Source of the DNA: Gammaproteobacteria bacterium UBA6173
Lineage (GTDB): Bacteria; Pseudomonadota; Gammaproteobacteria; Pseudomonadales; Pseudohongiellaceae
Direction: 5' to 3'
NCBI GenBank assembly: GCA_002422225.1
Contig: DITX01000163.1
Span: 1-15,394, forward strand
Length of the DNA stretch: 15,394 bases
Shown piece after piece: positions 1 through 7,826 of the stretch. Below the pieces are notes generated by a model. The model was not told the DNA's origin. It made no database searches and was given only the letters and a program-made list of their open reading frames with translations. The position numbers and the translations under genes were made by a program. The stretch's first letter is position 1. Every line of letters begins with the position of its first letter.

Positions 1-327
1 CGGGATGAAAACGGCAAATTGTTGGGCATCAACACGGTAGAAGTGGACGCCAGCTTTAAAGAAATCCCCGGCACCGTCAAGTTCTGGGAAGCCGATCTGA
101 TTCTGTTGTCCATGGGATTCCTTGGCCCGGAACAGTACATCACCAAACCTTTGGGTCTGGAGGTGGATGCTCGCTCCAACTACAAAGCGGCGTATGGTGA
201 CTTCCGGACTAACCACCCAAAAGTGTTTGCCGCCGGCGACTGCCGTCGTGGCCAATCGCTGGTCGTGCGTGCGATTGATGAAGGTCGAAAAGTTGCTGAG
301 GCAATCAATAAGTACCTGGCAAACTGA
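1..327 (+). CDS. gltD: Glutamate synthase (NADPH) small subunit, C-terminal part (5' end outside window)
   Basis: This is the last 108 residues of an open frame that runs in from the left edge. The small (beta) subunit of glutamate synthase takes electrons from NADPH through FAD and passes them to the large subunit, which makes glutamate from glutamine and 2-oxoglutarate in the cytoplasm. The visible part has the end of the second dinucleotide-binding domain, with the family-typical FAAGDCRRGQSLVV segment near the C-terminus (the AGD contacts FAD) and the closing helix DEGRKVAEAINKYL. The frame is open from base 1 and ends in TGA at 325-327. An intrinsic terminator follows about 55 bases later, so gltD is probably the last gene of its transcript (gltBD in most relatives). 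Related GltD-like oxidoreductase subunits share this tail, but the RRGQSLVV stretch favours true GltD. Confidence 0.9.
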   Translation, partial: RDENGKLLGINTVEVDASFKEIPGTVKFWEADLILLSMGFLGPEQYITKPLGLEVDARSNYKAAYGDFRTNHPKVFAAGDCRRGQSLVVRAIDEGRKVAEAINKYLAN

Positions 328-381
328 GCTGAAACATTGCAGCAGATGTGCCTCCAGAAGGCTGCCGGGTAGCTCTTTAAC

Positions 382-412
382 AAAGCCGGACATCTCAGGA
401 TCTCCGGCTTTT
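382..412 (+). terminator. Rho-independent terminator after gltD
   Basis: A 9-bp perfect stem, AAAGCCGGA (382-390) pairing with TCCGGCTTT (403-411), encloses a 12-base loop and runs into a short T tract (409-412). It sits about 55 bases after the gltD stop and just before the next transcription unit, the expected place. Confidence 0.8.
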
Positions 413-427
413 CCATTTGCTCGGCTG

Positions 428-436
428 TGCTACACT
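428..436 (+). promoter_or_regulatory. Possible extended -10 promoter for the ABC transporter genes
   Basis: TGC followed by TACACT (431-436) resembles an extended -10 element. The bases about 17 upstream (CTTTTC) are a poor -35 match. The position, between the gltD terminator and the ATPase gene, is suitable. The rest of the 182-base gap (328-509) shows nothing else I can name. Confidence 0.3.
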
Positions 437-509
437 CGGTTAACAGGCACAAGCGGCCCAGCGTCCTTCCCGGGATGACTGCTTGACAAGGATATTTCGG
501 AACCGAGAG

Positions 510-1463
510 ATGTCATCAACCGTATTGTCGTTAAGCAATGTTTCCAAGCGCTACGGTGACTTTACCGCCGTTAACCGCATCAATCTGAGCATTCCCAAAG
601 GCTCAGTGTATGGTTTTCTTGGCCCCAATGGCGCAGGGAAAACCACCACCATTCGGATGATCCTCGACATTATTCGCCCGGATGAAGGCGAGATTGAAGT
701 GCTTGGTTGCAAATCAGCCATGCAGGTTCGCGACCGCATTGGTTACTTGCCAGAAGAAAAAGGCCTTTATAAAAAAATGAAGGTCTGGGCCATCATTTCC
801 TACTTTGCATCACTGAAAGGCATTCATCGTAAAGACGCAAAATTGCGTGCATTTGAGCTGCTGGAACAATACGGACTGAAGGATTTTGCCAATTCCACCG
901 TGGAGTCGCTATCTAAAGGTATGGGACAGAAAGTGCAGGTGCTTTCGTCAATTGCGCACAATCCCGAACTGGTGATTCTTGACGAACCGTTTTCCGGACT
1001 GGACCCGGTCAATCAGGAAGTGCTCGAACAATTGATCCGCGACTTAAAAAACAATGGCCAGACTGTCATCTTTTCGACTCATATCATGCAGCATGCGGAG
1101 CGGCTTTGTGAGCGCCTGCTGTTGATCACGCAAGGCAGCAAGGTCTTTGATGGCACGGTTGACGAAGCGCGCGCCATCATTCCGCGCAGGGTGATTCTTG
1201 AGTGCCAGAACGATGTGGCCGCGCTGGCAGATCTGGACGGCGTGCTGTCCGTCTGCGAAACCTCGGTGAGTGGCGAAGGCCGCCTTCCCGGCACACGACA
1301 GTGGGAGCTGTACGTAAAAGAACACACCAACCCCCAGTTGATTCTGCAACATTGTTTCCAAAATGGAATCAGTCTCAGCCGTTTTGACTTTACCCAAACC
1401 AGTCTGCACGATGTTTTTGTGCATCTGGTGGGTCAGGAAGCCCGGGAACATAACTTCCGATGA
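510..1463 (+). CDS. ABC transporter ATP-binding protein, NatA/YhaQ type
   Basis: This 317-residue protein is the ATPase of an ABC exporter and would couple ATP hydrolysis at the inner membrane to the permease encoded next. All motifs are present: Walker A GPNGAGKT (residues 38-45), signature LSKGM (134-138), Walker B LVILDEP (154-160) and the switch histidine in FSTH (H191). The Q-loop reads YLPEEKGLY, with glutamate where many ABC proteins have glutamine, as is common in NatA/YhaQ relatives. About 100 residues after the ATPase core form the C-terminal accessory domain seen in this subfamily. I prefer ATG at 510. A TTG at 483 is in frame but would add nine residues ahead of the usual start of the domain. 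Ribosome-binding signals are weak for both. The exported substrate cannot be told from sequence; sodium export is known for NatAB, but many relatives are uncharacterised. Confidence 0.9.
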   Translation: MSSTVLSLSNVSKRYGDFTAVNRINLSIPKGSVYGFLGPNGAGKTTTIRMILDIIRPDEGEIEVLGCKSAMQVRDRIGYLPEEKGLYKKMKVWAIISYFASLKGIHRKDAKLRAFELLEQYGLKDFANSTVESLSKGMGQKVQVLSSIAHNPELVILDEPFSGLDPVNQEVLEQLIRDLKNNGQTVIFSTHIMQHAERLCERLLLITQGSKVFDGTVDEARAIIPRRVILECQNDVAALADLDGVLSVCETSVSGEGRLPGTRQWELYVKEHTNPQLILQHCFQNGISLSRFDFTQTSLHDVFVHLVGQEAREHNFR

Positions 1464-1487
1464 GCGTAGTAATATGAGAATACGGGC

Positions 1488-3083
1488 ATGAGAGTCACGC
1501 TGCTAATTGCATGGCGGGAGTATCTTGAGAACGTCAAGACCAAGGGATTCTGGATTGGCGTTTTATTAGTGCCCATTGTCTTTTTTATGATCTTCCATAT
1601 ATCAACCCGACTGGCAACGGCAACGCCCACCCGCTATTACTTGCTGATTGATCAAACAGGGCAATACGCCGACTCTGTCGAGATCGCAATTCGGCGCGAA
1701 CACCAGCGCCGGGTCATGCAAGACTTCATGCGCTACCTACAGGAAAATCGCAGCGACAGCGCCAATTTTGCCGTCAGTAATGAGCCCTCCAACCAAATGG
1801 ACCAGTTACTGGATGACTTTGGCAATGATGAGGTTGCGGCACTGGATGATTGGCTCAGCAACGGCGGACTGTCCTTTGCCTTGCAGATGGCAAGACCCTA
1901 TCTGCGCGCGGGCACTCCAGATTTTGAAGAACCTCGCGAACAATTTATTGCAGCCGTGCCTCCACCAGAATTGGATCTGTCCGCCCCTCCCGAACAAATT
2001 ATCGAGACTTTGCGTCCGTTCCTCAATGGCGAAAGAAGACTGCCCGCTGGAGACAATCAGATCAGCCTGTTTGCGCTGATCCTGATACCCGCAGATGTGA
2101 ACAGCGATATCGTGCGGCCAGTGACTACAATGCAGAGCGGGCTTCAAAACGACACCGGGCCGCGTGGCGTGCAGTACTGGGCCGGCAATCTCACCGATAC
2201 CCGCCTGTCAAACGCCATCCAGACCAGCATCAACAACGCGATCCGGCAACAGGAATATATCCAGCGCAATATTGATGTTAATGCTGTGCGCGATGTTCAA
2301 CGCACGCGTTTACCGGTTAGTCGAATGGATCCGGGTAAAGTTGCAGGCGACGAACAGGTCAGTCTAGCGGATACCTTTCGGCAATGGGCACCGATGGGTT
2401 TTGTGTATCTGATTTTTATTTCACTGATGCAGAGTGTGCAGTATCTGCTCAGTAACACCATCGAAGAAAAGTCCAACCGCATCATCGAAGTGTTGCTGGC
2501 ATCCGTCACACCGGGCGAGTTGATGATGGGCAAATTGCTGGGGATCGGTGCAACAGGGATCACCACCATACTGGCATGGCTGGCGTCTTTTTTTGCATTT
2601 ATACAACTGTACCAGACCCTTGAAACCACCATGATAGTGCAGATTCTGGATGTGCTACTGGGTTCAGACCTGATCCCGTATTTTGTGTTTTATTACCTGT
2701 GCTGTTACACGCTGTATGCCGGCATTTTTCTGGCAATCGGCAGCCTGTGTAATACCCTCAAAGAAGCTCAGAGTCTGATGATGCCGCTGATGATGGTGAT
2801 GATGGTGCCTATCCTGACGATGAGCTTTATCGCCCAGGATCCCAATGGCACCATGGCCAGGGTGATGTCATGGATTCCACTGTTCACGCCATTTACCATG
2901 ATGAATCGGGCCGCGGCGCAGCCGCCCATGATTGATGTGGTTGGCACAACAGTACTGCTGGTTGTCACCACAATCACCGTGCTGTGGTTATCTGGCCGGG
3001 TATTTCGACAGGGTATTCTGCGCACCGGTCAACCTCCCCGAATCATTGAATTATGGCGAATGCTGCGCAGACGCAGTACATGA
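1488..3083 (+). CDS. ABC-2 type permease, NatB/YhaP-like
   Basis: This 531-residue membrane protein is the partner of the ATPase just upstream. One membrane helix lies near the N-terminus (about residues 20-40). It is followed by a large soluble, probably periplasmic, region (about 41-295). A C-terminal bundle of roughly five helices then begins near residue 300 (about 300-320, 350-372, 395-420, 430-450 and 484-506). Just after the first helix of the bundle comes EEKSNRIIEVLLAS (from about residue 326), a hallmark of the NatB-type ABC-2 permeases. It starts 24 bases after the ATPase stop and has no strong Shine-Dalgarno sequence. Two five-codon frames linked by ATGA overlaps fill the gap (see findings). 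The substrate is unknown. Confidence 0.87.
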   Translation: MRVTLLIAWREYLENVKTKGFWIGVLLVPIVFFMIFHISTRLATATPTRYYLLIDQTGQYADSVEIAIRREHQRRVMQDFMRYLQENRSDSANFAVSNEPSNQMDQLLDDFGNDEVAALDDWLSNGGLSFALQMARPYLRAGTPDFEEPREQFIAAVPPPELDLSAPPEQIIETLRPFLNGERRLPAGDNQISLFALILIPADVNSDIVRPVTTMQSGLQNDTGPRGVQYWAGNLTDTRLSNAIQTSINNAIRQQEYIQRNIDVNAVRDVQRTRLPVSRMDPGKVAGDEQVSLADTFRQWAPMGFVYLIFISLMQSVQYLLSNTIEEKSNRIIEVLLASVTPGELMMGKLLGIGATGITTILAWLASFFAFIQLYQTLETTMIVQILDVLLGSDLIPYFVFYYLCCYTLYAGIFLAIGSLCNTLKEAQSLMMPLMMVMMVPILTMSFIAQDPNGTMARVMSWIPLFTPFTMMNRAAAQPPMIDVVGTTVLLVVTTITVLWLSGRVFRQGILRTGQPPRIIELWRMLRRRST

Positions 3084-3094
3084 GGGATAACACA

Positions 3095-4144
3095 ATGCGC
3101 GACGTGATGGAAAAGCGTACATTTATTGGCGTGTTGATTGCGCTGAGTTTGCTGTTTGTACTGCTGCTACTGCCGTTCTGGAGCGCAATTTTCTGGGCGG
3201 GCATCATGGCCTTGCTGTTTAATCCCCTGCAGCGCCGCCTCAATCACAACTTTGGCTATCGCCCCTCACTCGCGGCATTTTGCACACTGCTCATCGGCTT
3301 TGTGCTGGTCGTCATGCCAGTGATCGTTGTTGCGTTTGGATTTGTCCGGCAAGGCGCTCAACTATACCAGCTGATCGAGAGTCAGCAGCTGAACCCGCAA
3401 GATATTCTGGACAGCATAGGCAACGCCGTGCCACTTCTGCCCGATCTGTTGACTCGCTTGGGCATTGATACCGGCAGCATTCGCAACATCCTGTCGGAAT
3501 CGGCTATTGGTTTAAGCCGTATTCTTTCCCAACAGGCGTTGAACTGGGGGCGCAACGCCCTGATGTTCACGCTCAGCCTAGGTTTGATGCTGTATCTGAG
3601 CTTCTTCCTGATACGAGATGGTGAAAGCATTGTCAACTGGATGCAGGACGCCATCCCCTTGAGCTTCGAACGTCGGCAGTTGTTGTTTCAGAAATTTGCT
3701 GAAGTTGCTCGTGCTACTGTTAAAGGCAACCTCGTTGTTGCCTTGGTGCAAGGCGCGCTCGGCGGCCTGATTTTCTGGTTGCTGGGCCTACCTGCAGCCT
3801 TGTTGTTATCCGTTGTCATGGCTTTTCTGTCACTGGTGCCTGCTGTTGGGGCCTCTTTGGTATGGCTCCCGATGGCCATTTATCTCTATGCCACCGGGGA
3901 GTGGGAAAAAGCATCCATCCTGATTGCTTATGGCGCCGTAATCATTGGGCTAGCGGATAATGTGTTGCGCCCGATTCTGGTAGGGCGTGATACCAAGCTG
4001 CCTGACTACATCGTACTATTCTCGACACTCGGCGGCATCAGCATGCTGGGCATCAATGGCTTTGTGATCGGGCCGTTGATTGCCACGCTGTTTCTAAGCT
4101 TCTGGACAATCTTCAGCAAGGAATTTAACGCCATTGAATCCTGA
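3095..4144 (+). CDS. PerM/AI-2E family (UPF0118) transporter-like membrane protein
   Basis: This 349-residue polytopic membrane protein matches the AI-2E exporter/PerM family. Paired hydrophobic segments lie near the N-terminus, a mostly polar stretch follows in the middle, and the C-terminal half contains family-typical LVPAVGASLVWLP, NVLRPILVG and GPLIATLFLSFW segments. Some members export autoinducer-2 and others work as sodium-proton antiporters, so no substrate is assigned. An earlier ATG at 3053 is in frame but lies inside the permease gene, and ATG 3080 overlaps the permease stop. I chose ATG 3095 because GAGGG (3082-3086) sits 8 bases upstream as a good ribosome-binding site. The close spacing suggests co-transcription with the ABC genes. 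Confidence 0.85.
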   Translation: MRDVMEKRTFIGVLIALSLLFVLLLLPFWSAIFWAGIMALLFNPLQRRLNHNFGYRPSLAAFCTLLIGFVLVVMPVIVVAFGFVRQGAQLYQLIESQQLNPQDILDSIGNAVPLLPDLLTRLGIDTGSIRNILSESAIGLSRILSQQALNWGRNALMFTLSLGLMLYLSFFLIRDGESIVNWMQDAIPLSFERRQLLFQKFAEVARATVKGNLVVALVQGALGGLIFWLLGLPAALLLSVVMAFLSLVPAVGASLVWLPMAIYLYATGEWEKASILIAYGAVIIGLADNVLRPILVGRDTKLPDYIVLFSTLGGISMLGINGFVIGPLIATLFLSFWTIFSKEFNAIES

Positions 4145-4160
4145 TCTCGCCAGTCAGGCG

Positions 4161-4189
4161 CTGCAAGGCAGCTGTCACTGCGCTAGAAT
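4161..4189 (+). promoter_or_regulatory. Possible sigma-70 promoter for proC
   Basis: TAGAAT (4184-4189) is a 5-of-6 match to the -10 consensus. CTGCAA (4161-4166), 17 bases upstream, matches -35 only at 3 of 6 positions. Transcription would begin about 20 bases before the proC start. The 73-base gap between the PerM-like gene and proC is large for this packed region, which favours a promoter here. Confidence 0.35.
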
Positions 4190-4217
4190 ACCGGCTTCTG
4201 AGATTGGGAGTATCGCT

Positions 4218-5027
4218 TTGAAAAATAGTCACATCGCGTTTATTGGCGCTGGCAACATGGCCAACAGCCTGATTCGGGGCCTGTTGGCCAAGTCCGTGCC
4301 GGCTGCTCACCTGCATGCTACTGATATTGATCCTGAAAAATTACTGTCTCTGCAGACCGATTGTGGCATTCAGATTGGCGGCACGGCGGAAGTCTCCGCC
4401 AATGCCGATGTCATTATCCTGGCTGTCAAACCGCAGGTAATGGCGGCCGTGTGTAAAGAACTGCAACATCACATAAAAAAGCCGGGATGCCTGATCATCT
4501 CCATCGCGGCTGGCATTCCCCTGAAATCACTGGAGTCTTGGCTGGGTGAAACACGTGCGATTGTCCGTTGTATGCCCAACACACCGGCGCTGGTTGGTGA
4601 AGGTGCAACTGGCCTGTTTGCGAATGCGCACTGCTCAGCGAGTGATATCGCGCTGGCAGGCGATATTTTGTCTGCGGTTGGCATTACGTGCTGGCTCAGA
4701 ACCGAGCAGGACATTGATATTGTCACCGCCCTCTCTGGCAGTGGCCCGGCCTATTTTTTCCTGATGATAGAAGCACTGGAAAAAGCTGCAACCTCATTGG
4801 GGCTTGATGCCACGGTCGCGCGCCAGCTCAGCATTCAAACTGCGTTAGGGGCTGGCAAATTAGCCGCTGACAGCGATGTTGGCCCTGCTGAACTGCGCCG
4901 TCGGGTCACATCGCCAGGTGGTACAACTGAACAGGCCTTGTTAAGCTTCCAGCACGATGGTTTTGAGCGTATTGTCGCCAACGCCGTTGCAGCTGCGCAG
5001 CAGCGCTCGGCCGAACTCGCTAAATAA
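4218..5027 (+). CDS. proC: Pyrroline-5-carboxylate reductase
   Basis: ProC catalyses the last step of proline synthesis, reducing 1-pyrroline-5-carboxylate with NAD(P)H in the cytoplasm. The N-terminal Rossmann fold has FIGAGNMA (residues 8-15). Family motifs follow in order: AVKPQ (69-73), RCMPNTPALVGEGATG (117-132), ALSGSGPAYFF (171-181) and the C-terminal dimer signature LRRRVTSPGGTTEQAL (226-241). An upstream TTG at 4134 is in frame but would add 28 unlike residues. I chose TTG 4218 because GGGAG (4206-4210) lies 7 bases upstream and the resulting 269 residues equal the usual ProC length. A yggS-type gene usually precedes proC in gammaproteobacteria but is absent here; yggT follows as usual. 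Confidence 0.95.
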   Translation: MKNSHIAFIGAGNMANSLIRGLLAKSVPAAHLHATDIDPEKLLSLQTDCGIQIGGTAEVSANADVIILAVKPQVMAAVCKELQHHIKKPGCLIISIAAGIPLKSLESWLGETRAIVRCMPNTPALVGEGATGLFANAHCSASDIALAGDILSAVGITCWLRTEQDIDIVTALSGSGPAYFFLMIEALEKAATSLGLDATVARQLSIQTALGAGKLAADSDVGPAELRRRVTSPGGTTEQALLSFQHDGFERIVANAVAAAQQRSAELAK

Positions 5028-5070
5028 TTTTAAGATAGGTCGCACATGTGACCCGGTAAGAGACTACAAC

Positions 5071-5649
5071 ATGAATGCACTTGGCAATATTGGCAGTTTG
5101 TTGGTCAGCACCCTCGGTACACTGTATATGCTGGCAGTGCTGCTGCGTTTTTTGCTGCAGATATCCCGGGCGGATTTTTATAATCCCATTACACAGATGA
5201 TCGTGCGCGCGACCGATCCTGGTGTACAGCTGTTCCGTCGTTTTATACCGGGTTTTAAAGGCGTTGATTTTGCGACGCTGGTGTTTGCGGTACTGGTCGA
5301 AAGCATCCTGATTTGTGCCTTGATTTTTATGGCCGGGTTTGATCTGCCGGGGGTTGGTCTGATCCTGACTTGGGCAGTGGGCGGCATTCTCAACTTCATT
5401 CTGGACATCTATTTCTGGTCGCTGCTGGTGTCGATTGTCTCCAGTTTTATTGCACCGTTTAGTGAACATCCCGCACTGGTGCTGGTCCGTCAATTGACCG
5501 AACCCATCATGGCACCCTTTCGACGCTTGTTGCCGTCGATGGGCGGCCTTGATCTGTCTCCGATTTTTGTGTTCCTGAGTATTCAGATACTGAAAATTCT
5601 GCTGGTTGCACCCATTGGGGCTAATCCGGCATTTGTACCTGGCATGTGA
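5071..5649 (+). CDS. yggT: YggT family inner-membrane protein
   Basis: This 192-residue integral membrane protein is built from two related YGGT halves. Each has a polar segment with a [D/E]P...FRR[F/L][I/L]P core followed by a hydrophobic helix: DPGVQLFRRFIP at about 49-60 and EPIMAPFRRLLP at about 144-155. Hydrophobic segments lie near 9-31, 67-88, 93-125 and 163-183. YggT relatives have been linked to osmotic tolerance and, in other bacteria and plastids, to division or membrane-complex assembly; the precise job is not settled. The start is ATG 5071, which gives the family length. The frame extends upstream into proC without a plausible start. Position after proC is the conserved arrangement. 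Confidence 0.9.
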   Translation: MNALGNIGSLLVSTLGTLYMLAVLLRFLLQISRADFYNPITQMIVRATDPGVQLFRRFIPGFKGVDFATLVFAVLVESILICALIFMAGFDLPGVGLILTWAVGGILNFILDIYFWSLLVSIVSSFIAPFSEHPALVLVRQLTEPIMAPFRRLLPSMGGLDLSPIFVFLSIQILKILLVAPIGANPAFVPGM

Positions 5650-5978
5650 TGCCGGCTCAGGAGACAGACCAAGAGGAGATTCCACGCTGGTATCGCTGGC
5701 AAGGTGATCAACTCATACTTAACTGCAAAATTCAGCCACGTGGCGGCAAAGATGCCTTTGGAGAACAACTTGGCGATCAGATTAAACTGCGAATCAGCGC
5801 ACCGCCTGTTGATGGCAAAGCCAATGCGCATTTGATCCGGTTTCTGGCCAGCGAATTTGCAGTACCACAACAGAACATCAGTATTATCAGGGGAGAAAGC
5901 AGCAAACAGAAACAGATCAGTATCTGCAAACCCGGACGACTGCCCGATCTTGCTGATCTGAAACCCGCAACCCGTTAA
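5649..5978 (+). CDS. yggU: DUF167/YggU family protein
   Basis: This small soluble protein of 109 residues belongs to the DUF167 (YggU) family, whose biochemical role is unknown. The recognisable segments are the N-terminal beta strand LILNCKIQPRGGKD, the core ISAPPVDGKANAHLIRFLA with the conserved PPVDGKAN motif, and the following VPQQNISIIRGESSKQK, which matches the usual [I/V]xxGxxSxxK pattern. The ATG shares one base with the yggT stop (TGATG, 5647-5651), so translation is probably coupled. A GTG at 5646 is also in frame but less likely. The yggT-yggU pair is widely conserved in gammaproteobacteria. Confidence 0.88.
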   Translation: MPAQETDQEEIPRWYRWQGDQLILNCKIQPRGGKDAFGEQLGDQIKLRISAPPVDGKANAHLIRFLASEFAVPQQNISIIRGESSKQKQISICKPGRLPDLADLKPATR

Positions 5979-6027
5979 GTTGCGCACAGCACTGTCTCCA
6001 AAGCCTGCTTGAGGATTACACAACATC

Positions 6028-7218
6028 ATGCCCGATTTCCTTCCGGAAGATTCCGTCGGAATAGTCAGTCCGCAGCGTTTTCATTTTGATGAACCCCTTA
6101 GCTTGCGCAGTGGAAAAGTCATCAAAACCTACGACCTGATGGTGGAAACCTACGGTGAACTGAATGCGGAGAAATCCAATGCCATTCTGATTTGCCCTGC
6201 GCTGAGCGGTGACCATCATGCTGCGGGCTATCACAGCATGGATGATAAAAAACCGGGCTGGTGGGATGTGTGTATCGGACCCGGCAAACCGATCGATACC
6301 AATCATTTTTTTGTGGTCAGCCTGAATAATCTTGGCGGCTGCGCAGGCAGTACCGGGCCGGCATCAATCAATCCGGATACTGGCACCTGGTATGGCCCGG
6401 ACTTCCCGGTAGTGACCGTACGCGACTGGGTGAATAGTCAGGCACGCCTGGCTGACCGGCTCGGTATTCAACAATGGGCGGCAGTAATTGGTGGCAGCCT
6501 GGGTGGTATGCAGGTCATGCGCTGGTCTATCAGTTATCCGGAGCGCGTGCGTCATGCCATCATGCTGGCTGTTGCTCCCAAACTGTCCGCACAGAATATC
6601 GCCTTTAATGAAGTGGCACGGCAGTCCATTACCGGTGATCCTGACTTTCATGCAGGCCGTTACCGGGATCACGGTGTTATTCCCAAAAAAGGCCTGATGC
6701 TGGCGCGCATGGTCGGACACATCACCTATTTGTCCGATAGCGCCATGCGCGAGAAATTTGGCAAGGCCACACAAGAGATAAAAGAAGCCTCTTTGAATCT
6801 CGGCCGTGATTTGCGTGCCGGCAAACTCAGCTTCGGTTTTGACGTGGACTTTCAAGTGGAAAGTTACCTGCATTATCAAGGGGAACGTTTTTCAGAAACC
6901 TTTGATGCCAACTCTTACTTGTTGATGACCAAAGCCCTGGATTATTTTGATCCCAGCGTGGATTACGATGGTGACCTCAGCAAAGCCTTTGCAAAAAGTG
7001 ATTGCCGCTTTCTGCTGGTGTCGTACAGCACCGACTGGCGCTTTCCTCCCGAACGCACGCAGGAGATTGTTACCGCTCTGTTAAAGGCCGGCAAACAAGT
7101 AAGTTATCTGGACATTGAAGCGGATGAAGGCCATGACGCCTTCCTGTTGCCAGTGCCACGATACATGCAAGCCATGACCACCTACCTGAACCGTGTAAAG
7201 CAAGAGGTGGCCAACTGA
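6028..7218 (+). CDS. metX: Homoserine O-acyltransferase MetX (acetyl or succinyl donor not decided)
   Basis: This 396-residue alpha/beta-hydrolase-fold enzyme activates homoserine by acylation, the first committed step of methionine synthesis. The nucleophile elbow GGSLGGMQ gives Ser157. The rest of the triad is Asp336 (in STDWRFPPE) and His369 (in DEGHDAF). The LNNLGGCAGSTGPASINPDTG segment (99-119) is also typical. Proteobacterial MetX linked to metW is often a succinyltransferase (MetXS), so the name homoserine acetyltransferase should not be assumed. Two oddities are visible: Pro57 where the family usually has His (xHALSG), and extra residues between about 246 and 262. A GAGG (6011-6014) lies 13 bases before the ATG, a rather long spacing. 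The stop shares one base with the metW start. Confidence 0.93.
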   Translation: MPDFLPEDSVGIVSPQRFHFDEPLSLRSGKVIKTYDLMVETYGELNAEKSNAILICPALSGDHHAAGYHSMDDKKPGWWDVCIGPGKPIDTNHFFVVSLNNLGGCAGSTGPASINPDTGTWYGPDFPVVTVRDWVNSQARLADRLGIQQWAAVIGGSLGGMQVMRWSISYPERVRHAIMLAVAPKLSAQNIAFNEVARQSITGDPDFHAGRYRDHGVIPKKGLMLARMVGHITYLSDSAMREKFGKATQEIKEASLNLGRDLRAGKLSFGFDVDFQVESYLHYQGERFSETFDANSYLLMTKALDYFDPSVDYDGDLSKAFAKSDCRFLLVSYSTDWRFPPERTQEIVTALLKAGKQVSYLDIEADEGHDAFLLPVPRYMQAMTTYLNRVKQEVAN

Positions 7219-7826
7219 TGCGCGCTGATCTGGAAATTATTCAGAAGTGGATCAAACCCGGCAGCCGTGTGCTGGATCTGGGTTGTGGTGACGGCAGTTT
7301 GCTGGCGTACTTGCGCGACAACAAACACACCATTGGTATAGGTCTTGAGATTGATAACCAAAAAATCGACGCCTGCCTGCACAAAGGCATCGACGTCATT
7401 CAACAAGACCTCAACAAAGGTCTCGGCAATTTTGAAACCCACAGTTTTGATACCGTGTTACTGACTCAGACCTTACAGGCGGTGCACTATCCCGATCTGC
7501 TGGTTGAAGAAATGCTGCGTATCGGCAAGAACTGCATTGTGACCTTTCCTAATTTTGGCAACTGGAAAAGCCGGGCATACATCGCTTTTAAAGGTCGCAT
7601 GCCTGTCTCGAATTTTATGCCCTATCAATGGTATGACACACCCAACATCCATTTTTGTACGGTGCGAGACTTTGATGATTTCTGTCGCGCTAAAAACATT
7701 GATGTCATCACTCGAACGGTTGTTGACAACAAGCACCGCGACAGCGCGATTATTCGCGCATTTCCCAATCTGCTGAGTGAGATTGCGATTTATCACTTTG
7801 CACGTGGACACCAAGGCGGCAAATGA
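7218..7826 (+). CDS. metW: Methionine biosynthesis protein MetW (SAM-methyltransferase fold)
   Basis: This 202-residue protein carries the class I methyltransferase fold with motif I VLDLGCGDGSLL (residues 18-29) and the acidic end of strand 2 in GLEID (42-46). Family-specific stretches are LLTQTLQAV (81-89), VTFPNFGNWKSR (108-119), PVSNFMPYQWYDTPNIHFCT (129-148) and the closing AIIRAFPNLL (177-186). MetW is found almost always with MetX and in several bacteria is needed for, or boosts, its acyltransferase activity. A methyltransferase reaction of its own has not been shown to my knowledge. The ATG overlaps the metX stop by one base (TGATG), with AAGAGGTGG (7202-7210) as ribosome-binding site, consistent with stoichiometric co-expression. 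Confidence 0.94.
   Translation: MRADLEIIQKWIKPGSRVLDLGCGDGSLLAYLRDNKHTIGIGLEIDNQKIDACLHKGIDVIQQDLNKGLGNFETHSFDTVLLTQTLQAVHYPDLLVEEMLRIGKNCIVTFPNFGNWKSRAYIAFKGRMPVSNFMPYQWYDTPNIHFCTVRDFDDFCRAKNIDVITRTVVDNKHRDSAIIRAFPNLLSEIAIYHFARGHQGGK

Noticed and set aside
3053..3094. Earlier ATG start for the PerM-like protein inside the permease gene
   Set aside because: The added N-terminus is not membrane-like and has no ribosome-binding site. GAGGG at 3082-3086 points to ATG 3095.
4134..4217. Upstream TTG start for proC giving 297 residues
   Set aside because: The extra 28 residues are unlike ProC and overlap the preceding stop and a possible promoter. TTG 4218 has a good ribosome-binding site and yields the family length.
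5020..5685. A 221-codon open frame on the minus strand opposite yggT
   Set aside because: It lies antisense to a well-recognised YggT gene, its product is rich in Gln, His and Asn without any family features, and no start signal is evident.
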